Shown piece after piece: positions 45,372 to 55,460 of a stretch of 64,000 nucleotides of DNA. Under the pieces are notes generated by a model, which did not search any database, was not told the DNA's origin, and saw nothing but the letters and a program-made list of their open reading frames with translations. The translations under genes and the position numbers were made by a program. The DNA is taken from the NCBI RefSeq assembly GCF_009602465.1, contig NZ_WBKP01000005.1, positions 1 through 64,000 on the forward strand, given 5' to 3'. The DNA is from Cumulibacter manganitolerans. GTDB lineage: Bacteria; Actinomycetota; Actinomycetes; Mycobacteriales; Antricoccaceae. Each line of letters starts with the position of its first letter. Position 1 is the stretch's first letter.

Positions 45372-45776
45372 GTGACCACCAGAGCACAACGCCACGGCTC
45401 GTTCTACGAACAGATCGGCGGGCACGAGACGTTCGTCCGGCTGGTACGGCGCTTCTACGAGGGAGTCGCCGCCGACGCCGAGCTCCGGCCGATGTATCCC
45501 GAGGACGACCTCGGGCCTGCGGAAGTGCGGCTGCGGATGTTCCTCGAGCAGTACTGGGGCGGCCCCGCCACCTACTCCGAGCAGCGTGGCCACCCGCGCC
45601 TGCGGATGCGGCACGTGCCGTTCAGGATCGGGCCGCACGAGCGAGACCTGTGGCTGCGTCACATGCGGGACGCCGTCGACTCCCTCGAGCTCGATCCGGA
45701 GGACGACAAGCGGCTCTGGGACTATCTCAGCATGGCCGCGCACAGCATGGTGAACACCGAGCCGATCCGCCGCTAG
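45372..45776 (+). CDS. glbO: Truncated hemoglobin, group II (GlbO)
   Basis: 134 aa. Haem-binding 2-over-2 globin: proximal His81 (RMRHVPF), Trp94 in DLWLRHM (G8 Trp of group II), Tyr at B10/CD1 and the AB-loop FYEQIGG. Group II globins bind O2 tightly and are proposed to support terminal oxidase function or nitric-oxide/peroxide handling. GTG start with AGGAGG 4 bases upstream; the frame extends into mscS but that is not used. Near ctaJ/DUF5130 and ndh, so a respiratory context. Confidence 0.95.
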   Translation: MTTRAQRHGSFYEQIGGHETFVRLVRRFYEGVAADAELRPMYPEDDLGPAEVRLRMFLEQYWGGPATYSEQRGHPRLRMRHVPFRIGPHERDLWLRHMRDAVDSLELDPEDDKRLWDYLSMAAHSMVNTEPIRR

Positions 45777-45930
45777 CACCGTTCTGGTGTGACCTGGATC
45801 GCAGATCGCACGCCGGAAGTGGCGGTCGCCACACTTAGACGTGCACACTGTCACGAGGCCGTCACGGTTGCGCCCCAGCCGGGTGACACCAGCGCCGCTC
45901 CTGACCAACCTCGGTCACTATTGAACGCGT

Positions 45931-46923
45931 ATGAATCCGCCCGAAGCAGTGCCCCAGGCCGAGGGTAGCTCCCTCGAACCACCGCCCCCCATCCATCGGG
46001 TCGCGTGGTGGATGCTCGTGTGCCTGTTGCCGGTCGTCACGGTGCTGCTGTTCCTCCCGTGGTCGGCCGAGCAGGTCGGGCCCTCGGTGGACGTGCGCTC
46101 CGAGCTGGTGTGGTCGAGCGTGGCCAGCGTCGTGCTCGGGGCGCTGGCCCTGGCGTTCCCGCACCGGTGGATGTCGTTCCTTGCCTTCCTGCCCACGATC
46201 GGTGCGCTCACCGACATCGGGACCGTGCTGTGGCCCGAGAACGGCGGCTATCCGGTCGTGGTGAAGATCGTCGTGCTCGTGCTCTCGGCGGTCGGTGTCG
46301 CCTGGGTGCTCTCCGCCCTCGGGTACCCCGCCCGCGAGCAGCAGACCCGGTGGATCGTCGCGCCGGTCGCCGCGGCGCTCATCATCGCCACGCTGTGGCT
46401 GCCGTGGGTCGTCGTCTCGGGCATCGGCCAGGAGTCCGGCCAGATGGCCGCCTTCGACCTGTTCCTCAAGTCGGCGGCGACCGGTGCCAGCGGCGTCACC
46501 CTCACCCGCCTGGCCATCCTGGTCATCATGGTCGCGGGCATCGCCGGCTCGGTGCTGCCGCTGACCAGCCGCAAGTCGACCGCCACCCGGCTCGCGATGA
46601 GCATCACGCTCGGGGCGGCCGTGGGCCTGGTGCTGCTGTGCCTGTGGCTGTCGATCCGCGGGGACGCCGTCCGACCCTCGGACTACGCCAGCGGGCTGCG
46701 GGTGGCGCTGGCCGGCTTCGTGCTGATCACGCTCGTGTGGAACTCTCGCCTCAAGGCTGCGGAGAACCGCAGCGGTGGCGAGCAATACCCGCGGCGGATC
46801 GACGACAGCGGCTACATCCCGGTGATCATGACCGGCCCGTCGGACCGGTCGGCGAGCACTCCCCAGTTCGTGGCCCCCGAGCCGTCCAGCTCCTCGGGCG
46901 ACCAATGGCGCACGAGCGCCTGA
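45931..46923 (+). CDS. Polytopic membrane protein, unknown
   Basis: 330 aa, eight or nine predicted membrane helices between residues ~25 and ~275, with short loops; the N terminus (Pro-rich) and the ~60-residue C terminus (Ser/Pro/Arg-rich) are soluble. No catalytic motif seen. In position it corresponds to the membrane protein gene next to the Rv2474c-like gene in mycobacteria, but I cannot claim homology. ATG start; no convincing Shine-Dalgarno. Convergent with the Rv2474c-like gene. Confidence 0.8.
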   Translation: MNPPEAVPQAEGSSLEPPPPIHRVAWWMLVCLLPVVTVLLFLPWSAEQVGPSVDVRSELVWSSVASVVLGALALAFPHRWMSFLAFLPTIGALTDIGTVLWPENGGYPVVVKIVVLVLSAVGVAWVLSALGYPAREQQTRWIVAPVAAALIIATLWLPWVVVSGIGQESGQMAAFDLFLKSAATGASGVTLTRLAILVIMVAGIAGSVLPLTSRKSTATRLAMSITLGAAVGLVLLCLWLSIRGDAVRPSDYASGLRVALAGFVLITLVWNSRLKAAENRSGGEQYPRRIDDSGYIPVIMTGPSDRSASTPQFVAPEPSSSSGDQWRTSA

Positions 46924-46936
46924 GCGGCGGGTCGCG

Positions 46937-47587
46937 CTAGGAGAGCCCGAGCAGGTCGATCGTGGCCGGCCGGCGGAAGGCCGCACCGAGCCGGGTGGCC
47001 GCGACCACCCATGCGCCGTGGGTGGCGACCCGGATGGTGTCGTTCGTGGTGGAGGGCTCGGTCAGGAAGCCGAGCCGGCTCATCGCCACCAGCATCCGCA
47101 TCGGTATCTCGACCGGATCGGCGCTGTCGCGATCGACCATCGCGATGGTCTGCGAGAGCATCGAGTCACCGGCCGCCGCGACCTGGGTGTCGTCGAGCGC
47201 GCGCAGCTGCGAGCCCGCCAGGTCGAGGGTCTGCAGGATCTCCCCGGTGGGCAGGTCCTCGCGGTGCGTCCACCCGGACGCCGGCGGTAGCGAGGCGCGC
47301 CAGGCGGCGTCCATCGAGGACGGCAGCGGCACCTGGTCGGCCGAGGACACCGACCGCTCGACGGCGTCGGCGAGCGCCTTGCCGGACACGGTCACATCGG
47401 CGACGCCCTCGAGGGTCGCGTTGATGTCGCGGCGGACGAGCACGCCGACGACCAGCGCCCACGCCGTCACCCGGTCGCGCTCACCCTTGAGCCGCACCAG
47501 GCCGTCGGGCGCGAGCCGGGCGACGCGGGACGTCAGCGTGAGCAGGTCGGTGCGGGCCGCGGCGGACGCCGGTCGCAACGCCGTCAT
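46937..47587 (-). CDS. Conserved actinobacterial protein of unknown function (Rv2474c-like)
   Basis: 216 aa soluble protein, mainly helical, no membrane segment and no known motif. Last gene of the ettA-thioesterase-thioesterase operon; its ATG overlaps the preceding stop (ATGA). Size (216 vs ~217 aa) and location match Rv2474c of M. tuberculosis as I recall. Constant association with the thioesterase suggests a shared role, otherwise unknown. Confidence 0.8.
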   Translation of the reverse strand: MTALRPASAAARTDLLTLTSRVARLAPDGLVRLKGERDRVTAWALVVGVLVRRDINATLEGVADVTVSGKALADAVERSVSSADQVPLPSSMDAAWRASLPPASGWTHREDLPTGEILQTLDLAGSQLRALDDTQVAAAGDSMLSQTIAMVDRDSADPVEIPMRMLVAMSRLGFLTEPSTTNDTIRVATHGAWVVAATRLGAAFRRPATIDLLGLS

Positions 47588-48015
47588 TCGCGGCCGCCGG
47601 GCGGCTCGAACGACAGCAGATACTCGCGCTCGGCGGTGGTGAACCGGCGCGGGCGGCCGGTGCCGAAGTTGATCGGCGCGAGCTTCGTCGTTGCGGTGGC
47701 CGCCAGCTCCGGCTCGTCACCCGAGCCGTTCCACAGCTCGTACGCGGTGATGTAGTACGCCGCGCGCACGTCCTCCACCCACAGCCGCACGCGCAGCGGC
47801 CGGGTGGAGAACGGCACCTGACGCCGGTAGCGGATCTGGTGCTCGACGACCACGATGCCGGTCCCGAGCATCTCCGCGCCGGTGCGCTCCCCCGGCCGCG
47901 ACTCGAAGGCGTTGACGCGGGCCTGCTCGAGGTACGTCACGAACGTCGCGTTGTTGACGTGCCCGTAGGCGTCCATGTCGCCCCAGCGCAGCGGCACCTC
48001 GGTCTCGAAGACCAC
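47584..48015 (-). CDS. 4-hydroxybenzoyl-CoA thioesterase-fold (hot-dog) protein
   Basis: 143 aa. Hot-dog signature VPLRWGDMDAYGHVNNATFVTYLEQAR with the catalytic-type Asp at ~15 and HVNN, as in YbgC/FadM acyl-CoA thioesterases. Hydrolyses an acyl-CoA; substrate unknown. GTG start 3 bases after a second gene of the same fold, with which it shares only the family pattern. Confidence 0.9.
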   Translation of the reverse strand: MVFETEVPLRWGDMDAYGHVNNATFVTYLEQARVNAFESRPGERTGAEMLGTGIVVVEHQIRYRRQVPFSTRPLRVRLWVEDVRAAYYITAYELWNGSGDEPELAATATTKLAPINFGTGRPRRFTTAEREYLLSFEPPGGRE

Positions 48016-48018
48016 CGG

Positions 48019-48447
48019 TCAGTCCTCCTGGGCCGTGAACGACTCGATCCAGGAACGCTCGGCGTCGCTCCACGGGCTCGGCCGGCCGGACTCGTAGTCG
48101 AAGTTGACCAGGACGCAGGTGACGGTGCAGGCCGGGGAGGTGTCCTCCTCGCCCCACAGCTCCTCGCGGATGCGGGCGGAGGTGCGTCCCACCGACAGGG
48201 TCGCGCACTTCATCACCATGCGCTTGCCGGGCTCGCCCTGGGTGAGCACCTGGCGGTGGTAGTCGATCTCCTGGCGGGCCAGGATGAGCCCGGAGCTCGG
48301 CACGTTGGCCTCGCGTCCGGGCAGGTGCTCGAACCACTCGATGCGCGCGTCCTCGGCGTAGGTGGCGAACTTGCCGTTGTTGATGTGTCCCTGCCGGTCG
48401 GCGTCCGACCAGCGCAGCTGCACCTGGTAGTCGTAGGTCTGTGCCAT
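48019..48447 (-). CDS. 4HBT-fold acyl-CoA thioesterase, tandem paralogue
   Basis: 142 aa. VQLRWSDADRQGHINNGKFATYAEDARIEWF matches the same hot-dog motif (SDADRQGHINN) as the following gene, but the remaining sequence has diverged. Might form a heteromer with it. Four bases after the ettA stop; the three genes plus the Rv2474c-like gene form one operon. Confidence 0.9.
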   Translation of the reverse strand: MAQTYDYQVQLRWSDADRQGHINNGKFATYAEDARIEWFEHLPGREANVPSSGLILARQEIDYHRQVLTQGEPGKRMVMKCATLSVGRTSARIREELWGEEDTSPACTVTCVLVNFDYESGRPSPWSDAERSWIESFTAQED

Positions 48448-48451
48448 CGCG

Positions 48452-50122
<1,671 letters not shown>

Positions 50123-50220
50123 GTGGGTGCCTCTTTCGTTGCAGTGTCGGTGGTGCATGCGTCAGGTCCCGATTGTCCCGCAACACCGTACGGCGGGGTG
50201 ACGCGCGGTCACGATTCCGA

Positions 50221-50245
50221 GCCCAGCGGCGTAGCGCCGCTGGGC
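50221..50245 (-). terminator. Hairpin after the tail-anchored protein gene
   Basis: Perfect 11-bp stem (GCCCAGCGGCG / CGCCGCTGGGC), 3-base loop, 18 bases past the stop of the 126-aa membrane protein gene and before ettA. Confidence 0.6.
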
Positions 50246-50263
50246 CAGGAGAACGGGCGGCCG

Positions 50264-50644
50264 CTAGCCCAGGATGAGCAGCAGCGCGACGACGACGATC
50301 ACGAGGACCAGCACGCCGATCGCGATGTACAGGTTGCGCTTGGCGTCCGGGTTGACCGGCGGCAGGTCGCTGGGCTGGATCTGCGCCGCCGACGGGGTGG
50401 CGGCGCCCATCACCTCGGACGAGCGCGGGTCGTGGTCCTCCGGGAGGACGACCTCCGGCTGCGGGCGCGCGCGCTCGTTGCCGAGCGCGCCGCGGTCGGC
50501 GGCCGACGCGTCGTCGTCGTCCCCGTTGGCGAAGGCGCGGAACTGCTCCGTGCTGCCGAGCTCGTCCGAGGGCAGCTCGGCGCCCGCTGGGCGCAGCGAG
50601 CCGCCGGCGTTGGTCTTGTCGTGGGGCTGCTCGGGCGAGCTCAT
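50264..50644 (-). CDS. Tail-anchored membrane protein, unknown
   Basis: 126 aa. Long hydrophilic, acidic N-terminal region (DELGSTEQFRAFANGDDDDASAAD) and a single C-terminal membrane helix (LYIAIGVLVLVIVVVALLLIL, residues ~105-125) at the very end. ATG with GGAGGA upstream. No family recognised. Stands alone between ettA and the divergent flippase gene. Confidence 0.75.
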   Translation of the reverse strand: MSSPEQPHDKTNAGGSLRPAGAELPSDELGSTEQFRAFANGDDDDASAADRGALGNERARPQPEVVLPEDHDPRSSEVMGAATPSAAQIQPSDLPPVNPDAKRNLYIAIGVLVLVIVVVALLLILG

Positions 50645-50829
50645 TCGTCCTCCGTCGTCGATGGCCGGGTCGCGCCTAACCCTACTCGGCGCCGCGATCG
50701 GTGCGCTGGGGATCGGCGCCAAGGCTCCCCCGGCGGGGCGGGGACGAGCCCGTACGCTGAGAGCCGACGCGCAGGAGCCCTCCGCGCCCGCCGCCACACG
50801 AACCCTCCCTCGGAGCAAGCGACCCCTTG

Positions 50830-52095
50830 ATGAGTCCCCGCGCCCCCTCCGCCGCCACCTGGCGTGCGCTCGTGCCGGTCGCGACGATCATCAGCAACGT
50901 ACTGTCCTACGTGCTGTTCCTCGCGGCGGCGCGGCTGCTGGATCGGGCCACGTACGGCGAGACGCTGTCGCTGCTCAACCTCGTGGTGATCGCGACCATC
51001 CCGAGCTTCGCGATGCAGACCGTGGTCGCGCGGCGCGCGGCCACCGACAGCGTCGGGCCGCGGCTGCTGCGGGTGTCGGCCGCCATCGGCGTGGGCGGGG
51101 CCGCCGTCATCGTGCTGGGCGCTCCCCTGGCGGTCGAGTTCCTGCATCTGCCCGGCTACCTGGGCGTCCTCGGCGGCGCCCTGTGCGTCCCTCCGCTGGT
51201 GATGCTGGGCGTCGCCCAGGGCGTCGCGCAGGGCCGCCGGCAGTGGCGGGCGTTGTGCAGCGCGGTGCTGCTGATGGGCCTCGGACGGGTCGCCGGCGGC
51301 GTCGTGGGGCTGATCGTCTCGCCGACGTCGTCCGCGGCGCTGCTGGGCAGCGCGGCCGGCCTGGTGATCGCGGCCGCCATGACCGTGCGCCCGGCGCTGC
51401 GCTCGCTGCACGCCTCGCCGGTCGACCAGGGGCAGACGGTCCGCGGGCTGCTGTGGGAGACGGCGCACGCCGCGCACGCCCACGGCGTGTTCCTGGTGCT
51501 CTCCAGCCTCGACCTGACGATCGCGCGCAACCTGCTGACCGCTGACCAGGCCGGCTGGTACGCCGCCGGGAACGTGGTCTTCCGGGCGGCGCTGTGGCTG
51601 CCGCAACCGGTCGCCACGCTGCTGTTCCCGGCGCTGTCGGACCACCTGCGGCACCGCATCGCCGCCCGTCACGGGCTGCTCGCGGTAGGCGGTCTGGTCG
51701 CGGGAACCATCGGTGGCTGCGCAGTCTTCGGAGGGCTGATCGCCACGATCGTCGGCGGGAGCAAGTTCCCCGACCTCGGGCCGGCCCTCTGGCTCTTCGC
51801 GGTGGCCGGCGGGGCGCTCGCGCTCACCCAGTTCTGCATCTACGCCGGGCTCGCCGTGCTGCGCCGCGGCCGGCTGGCGCTCGTGTGGGCGTGCATCGCG
51901 GCGGAGGTGGTGGCGGCGTACGTGCTGGACCTGACCACCACACCGCACCGGTTGATCGTCACGGTCTCGGTGATCGTCGCCAGCACCGCGGTCGTCGGGA
52001 TGGCGATCACGCTGACGACCCGGCCGGCTCCTCGTGAGCCCGGCCGGGCCGCCGTCGTCGGTCAGATCGGGCCGAGGACGATCGAGCCGTTGTGA
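50830..52095 (+). CDS. Polysaccharide/lipid flippase-like membrane protein (MOP superfamily)
   Basis: 421 aa with about 12 membrane helices. N terminus ALVPVATIISNVLSYVLFLAAARLLDRATYGETLSLLNLVVIATIP is typical of Wzx/MurJ-type oligosaccharide flippases (RxLxxxxYG pattern). Substrate unknown. ATG at 50830 preferred over the TTG one codon before; TACGCT about 70 bases upstream is a -10 candidate. Its last 34 bases overlap the convergent ketosynthase gene. No glycosyltransferases are adjacent. Confidence 0.8.
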   Translation: MSPRAPSAATWRALVPVATIISNVLSYVLFLAAARLLDRATYGETLSLLNLVVIATIPSFAMQTVVARRAATDSVGPRLLRVSAAIGVGGAAVIVLGAPLAVEFLHLPGYLGVLGGALCVPPLVMLGVAQGVAQGRRQWRALCSAVLLMGLGRVAGGVVGLIVSPTSSAALLGSAAGLVIAAAMTVRPALRSLHASPVDQGQTVRGLLWETAHAAHAHGVFLVLSSLDLTIARNLLTADQAGWYAAGNVVFRAALWLPQPVATLLFPALSDHLRHRIAARHGLLAVGGLVAGTIGGCAVFGGLIATIVGGSKFPDLGPALWLFAVAGGALALTQFCIYAGLAVLRRGRLALVWACIAAEVVAAYVLDLTTTPHRLIVTVSVIVASTAVVGMAITLTTRPAPREPGRAAVVGQIGPRTIEPL

Positions 52096-53258
52096 CCGCC
52101 GAAGGCGAAGCTGTTGCTCAGCGCCGGGGCGGGCTCCCAGTCACGCCACTCGAGCACGATGTCGGCCTCGATCTTCGGGTCCACCTCGGTGGTGCCCATC
52201 GTCGGCGGGATCTTCTTGTGCAGGTACGACAGGGCGAGCGCCACCCCCTCGATGGCACCGGCCGCGCCGAGCGAGTGACCGGTGACGCCCTTGATCGACG
52301 TCATGGCGGGACCGGGCGCGGTACCGAACATGCGCGCGACCGCGGCGCTCTCCGCGGCGTCGTTCAGCGGCGTGGAGGTGCCGTGCGCGTTCACCTGGGT
52401 AATCGCCGACGGGTCCACCCCGGCGTCCTCGAGCGCCAGGCGCATGCAGTTGAACGCGCCGTCGCCGCCGGGGTCCGGGGCCGTGATGTGGTGCGCGTCC
52501 GCGGTGGACCCGCTGCCGAGCACCTCGGCGTAGATCGTGGCGTCGCGCGCCTTCGCGGCCTCGTACTCCTCGAGGACGAGGATGCCGGCAGCCTCAGCGC
52601 TGCAGAAGCCGTCGCGCGCGACGTCGAACGGCCGCGAGATGCCGGTCGGGCTGGTCGCCTTCATGTTGTTGAAGCCGCCGCGCATCACGCCGGTCTGGCA
52701 GGACTCCGACCCGCCGGCCAGGACGACGTCACAGCGTCCGGAGGCGACGAGCTTCGCACCCGCGGCGATCGAGTGGGTGCCGGAGGCGCACGCGGTCGCG
52801 ATCGTCTCGACCGGTCCCCGCAGGCCGAGGCGCATCGAGACCGCGGCGGCGCCGGCGTTCGGCATCACCATCGGCACCGTCAGCGGCGAGACGCCCTTCT
52901 CGCCCTTGGTGGTGAGGACCTGGGCGTTGTTCTCCCAGGCGTACGCGCCGCCGATGCCGGTACCCATCACGACGCCGCGGCGCCACTCGTCGTACCGCGC
53001 CAACCCTTCGTCGCCGAACGCGTGCTCGATCGCCATCTTGCCGGCTGCGTAGGCCAGCTGGGCGAACCGATCCAGGCGGCGGGCCTCGGCGTACTTCAGT
53101 CCGTAGGCCTGCGGATCGAAGTCGTCGATGGTGCGCTCGACCGCCGGCTCGGCGGGCTTGCCCAGGCCCTCCCAGAAGGCCTCCACGCCCGTGCCGCACG
53201 GTGCGAGCACCCCGAGCCCGGTGATGACGACGCGGCGTCCGTCGCGTGACTCCATCAT
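52062..53258 (-). CDS. fabF: Beta-ketoacyl-ACP synthase II (FabF/KasA type)
   Basis: 398 aa condensing enzyme. Cys157 (TACASGTHS) takes the acyl chain, His292 (NAHGTSTPLND) and His328 (KGVTGHSLGAAG) bind malonyl-ACP, Lys323 supports. The end SFAFGGHNGSIVL is typical. Elongates acyl chains on ACP. Its ATG overlaps the ACP stop (ATGA), so the two are coupled and probably work together. Housekeeping FAS-II or a dedicated pathway cannot be told; no fabD, fabH or fabG lies here. Confidence 0.94.
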   Translation of the reverse strand: MMESRDGRRVVITGLGVLAPCGTGVEAFWEGLGKPAEPAVERTIDDFDPQAYGLKYAEARRLDRFAQLAYAAGKMAIEHAFGDEGLARYDEWRRGVVMGTGIGGAYAWENNAQVLTTKGEKGVSPLTVPMVMPNAGAAAVSMRLGLRGPVETIATACASGTHSIAAGAKLVASGRCDVVLAGGSESCQTGVMRGGFNNMKATSPTGISRPFDVARDGFCSAEAAGILVLEEYEAAKARDATIYAEVLGSGSTADAHHITAPDPGGDGAFNCMRLALEDAGVDPSAITQVNAHGTSTPLNDAAESAAVARMFGTAPGPAMTSIKGVTGHSLGAAGAIEGVALALSYLHKKIPPTMGTTEVDPKIEADIVLEWRDWEPAPALSNSFAFGGHNGSIVLGPI

Positions 53259-53500
53259 GCCGACTGCCCCGCCTTGCTCAGCACGAGCTTCTCGAGGTCG
53301 CCGTACGTCGAGACCTCCGCGAGCTCCTCGTCGCTGATGTCGATGTTGTAGCGCCCCTCCAGCTCGATCGACATCTCGATCGCGGTCAGCGAGTCGACGC
53401 CGAGGTCCTCGGTCAGCAGCGCGTACTCGGTCAGCTTCTCGGGGTCGAGCTGCAGATACTCCCCGACGTCCGTGCGGACCTGGTCTGCGGTGATGCTCAT
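53255..53500 (-). CDS. Acyl carrier protein
   Basis: 81 aa. Acidic four-helix protein with the phosphopantetheine attachment Ser in GVDSLTAIEM (~35-44). ATG with AAGGAG upstream. Lies 25 bases after a small membrane protein and overlaps the ketosynthase start. Confidence 0.95.
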   Translation of the reverse strand: MSITADQVRTDVGEYLQLDPEKLTEYALLTEDLGVDSLTAIEMSIELEGRYNIDISDEELAEVSTYGDLEKLVLSKAGQSA

Positions 53501-53525
53501 CGGCTGCTCCTTGGGCTCGGATGGG

Positions 53526-53786
53526 TCAGTTGTCGGCCGAACCAGGCGAGGTCCGTGCGCGGCGCGCGGCGGACTTGCGCTGGGACATCTTCTCGTCACG
53601 CTGCCGCTTGGCCGCGCCCAGGGTCTCCCCCCGCACCGCGGCGACGAAGAAGATCAGCACGCCGAGGATCGGCACGACGGTCCACAGCAGCCAGCCGGGC
53701 TCACCGGTGATCAACGCGATCACGGCGAGGACGACCAGCAGCGCGACCAGACCGGCGGCCGCGGCGAACGCTGCATTACGTGACAT
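53526..53786 (-). CDS. Small two-helix membrane protein, unknown
   Basis: 86 aa. Two membrane helices (~5-27 and ~33-52), then a basic tail (AAKRQRDEKMSQRKSAARRAR). First gene ahead of the ACP and ketosynthase genes. Family not recognised; location suggests membrane tethering or control of that pair (inference). Confidence 0.7.
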   Translation of the reverse strand: MSRNAAFAAAAGLVALLVVLAVIALITGEPGWLLWTVVPILGVLIFFVAAVRGETLGAAKRQRDEKMSQRKSAARRARTSPGSADN

Positions 53787-53809
53787 GACCTCATCCTAGT
53801 GGTGGCCCC

Positions 53810-53815
53810 TACAAT
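53810..53815 (+). promoter_or_regulatory. -10 box of tRNA-Arg
   Basis: TACAAT 24 bases before the mature tRNA 5' end; the best -10 match near it. A TGACAT lies upstream but spacing to it is not ideal. Confidence 0.45.
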
Positions 53816-53839
53816 GATCCGGCGGCGCCAGCGCCGTAC

Positions 53840-53912
53840 GCGCCCGTAGCTCAGCGGATAGAGCAACCGCCTTCTAAGCGGCAGGTCGCAGGTTCGATCC
53901 CTGCCGGGCGCG
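53840..53912 (+). tRNA. tRNA-Arg (anticodon TCT)
   Basis: 73-base cloverleaf: acceptor GCGCCCG / CGGGCGC, D-arm GCTCAGCGGATAGAGC, anticodon loop CTTCTAA giving TCT, T-loop GGTTCGATCC, discriminator G. The top anticodon-stem pair is A.C; the other four pair. CCA not encoded. Confidence 0.94.
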
Positions 53913-53935
53913 CGGTACCGGAGCGGCGCCGCGGG

Positions 53936-54784
53936 TCAGCCGGCCACCACGAGGACGACGCCGCCCGCGGCGAGCGCGAGGCCGACCAGCTGGGCGCGCA
54001 CGGTGCGCTCGCCGAGCGTGGCCGCCGCGAGCAGCACGGTGATCGCCGGGTAGAGCGAGGTGAGCACGGAGGCGACGACCAGCAGCCCGCTCCGGCTCGC
54101 GACGAGAAAGCTCGCCACGGCGAGCGCGCCCAGCACGCCGGCGCCGACCGCCGCCACGATCGAGCGGCCCGCCGGCCGCCCGCTCCCCCGCCGGCGCAGG
54201 ATCAACGATGTCGCGACCGCGATGACCGCCAGGGCCGAGAGCTGTGCCCAGGCCGCGGGCCATAGCCCCGCGTCGTCCGGCGCGCGATCGAGCGCCACGA
54301 AGCTGATCGCGAACCCTACGCCGGCCAGCAGCCCGTCGACGGCTCCGTCGGCCAGCCGGGCGGTCGCTCCGGGCTGCGCCGGGGTCGCGGAGATGAGCCA
54401 GATCGCCGGCAGGATCAGCACGACGCCGATCAGCACGAGCCACGACGGACGTTCGCCGAGAGCGAGCCCGACGACGACCGGCACCAGGGCCGCGGTCGCC
54501 GCCGACAGGGGCGCGACGACGTTCATCTGGCCCGCACCCAGCCCCCGGTACAGCAGGACCGTGCCGGTGCTGGTGCCCAGTCCCGCGACCAGGCCCCACA
54601 TCACCGCGCCACCCCCGGAGGATCCGCCGGCGAGCCCGACGACGACCCAGGTGGACGCGGTCATGGTCAGCTGCACGACGAGCGCGATCCGCGCGTAGTG
54701 CACGGCCCGGCTCGCCACTCCGGACAGGAAGTCACTGATGCCGTACGCGACGGCGGCGAGCAGGCTCAGCAGGACGGTGATCAC
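53936..54784 (-). CDS. EamA/DMT family transporter
   Basis: 282 aa, ten membrane helices in two repeats of about 140 residues (first repeat YGISDFLSGVASR..., LGERPSW end; second repeat ends TLGERTVRAQLVG), the standard EamA layout. Metabolite efflux expected, substrate unknown. GTG start 8 bases after GATAAT. Convergent with tRNA-Arg. Confidence 0.88.
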   Translation of the reverse strand: MITVLLSLLAAVAYGISDFLSGVASRAVHYARIALVVQLTMTASTWVVVGLAGGSSGGGAVMWGLVAGLGTSTGTVLLYRGLGAGQMNVVAPLSAATAALVPVVVGLALGERPSWLVLIGVVLILPAIWLISATPAQPGATARLADGAVDGLLAGVGFAISFVALDRAPDDAGLWPAAWAQLSALAVIAVATSLILRRRGSGRPAGRSIVAAVGAGVLGALAVASFLVASRSGLLVVASVLTSLYPAITVLLAAATLGERTVRAQLVGLALAAGGVVLVVAG

Positions 54785-54792
54785 GATGAGCC

Positions 54793-54798
54793 ATTATC
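54793..54798 (-). promoter_or_regulatory. Candidate -10 box for EamA gene
   Basis: GATAAT on the minus strand, 8 bases before the GTG at 54784. Confidence 0.4.
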
Positions 54799-55031
54799 GC
54801 GCGGCCGGCCACGAGGGATCGCGGGGCGTAGCACAGCGAATCGGTCCCAGGTATGCGAAATTACCGTGATGTAACGATCTGCCGAATCTTTGGTCATCGG
54901 TCGAAATGACGCCCACCGCGCGAAGCGATGTCTCTAGCCTCGGGGTAACGGAGAGTCAAGCACACCGGCTCCACCGGGAAGCGTTCGTCCGATCGGGCGT
55001 GCGTTTTCACCGAACCCAAAAGGAGAACACA

Positions 55032-55307
55032 ATGCTTGGGACCATCATCGGCATCATCATCGTCGGCCTCATCGCCGGTTTCATCGCGCGCGCCCTGGTG
55101 CCCGGCGATGACTCGATGAGCATCGGCGCCACGCTGCTGCTCGGGATCGTCGGCTCGTTCATCGGCGGCTTCCTCGGCTACCTGATCTTCCACAAGGACG
55201 CCGACGAGGGCTTCCTGCAGCCCTCGAGCTGGATCGGCTCGATCATCGGCGCGATCATCGCGCTGCTGATCTGGCGCGCGGTGAAGGGTCGCCGCGCGGT
55301 CCGATAG
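55032..55307 (+). CDS. GlsB/YeaQ/YmgE family stress membrane protein
   Basis: 91 aa with three membrane helices rich in Gly and Ile: IGIIIVGLIAGFIARALVPG, GATLLLGIVGSFIGGFLGYL, and IIGAIIALLIW, the pattern of transglycosylase-associated (PF04226) proteins, which are stress-induced in many bacteria; mechanism unknown. ATG with AGGAG upstream. The 225 bases before it are less GC-rich and hold TTACCGTGATGTAA (54861-54874), a possible regulatory dyad. A strong terminator follows. Confidence 0.9.
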   Translation: MLGTIIGIIIVGLIAGFIARALVPGDDSMSIGATLLLGIVGSFIGGFLGYLIFHKDADEGFLQPSSWIGSIIGAIIALLIWRAVKGRRAVR

Positions 55308-55320
55308 CCACCGGTCACCG

Positions 55321-55356
55321 ACGAGGGCCCGGCACCGTGAGGTGCCGGGCCCTCGT
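55321..55356 (+). terminator. Strong terminator after the GlsB-type gene
   Basis: Perfect 16-bp stem with a 4-base loop GTGA (ACGAGGGCCCGGCACC / GGTGCCGGGCCCTCGT), 14 bases after the stop. Confidence 0.8.
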
Positions 55357-55460
55357 GCTGTCCGGCGAGTGCCGGGCCTTCGTACCGTCCGGCGAGTGGA
55401 AGTCAGCCCGCTCGCGAGACCCGCTCACCCGACGCCCCCGCTTGGGGAGCGACGTACCCC

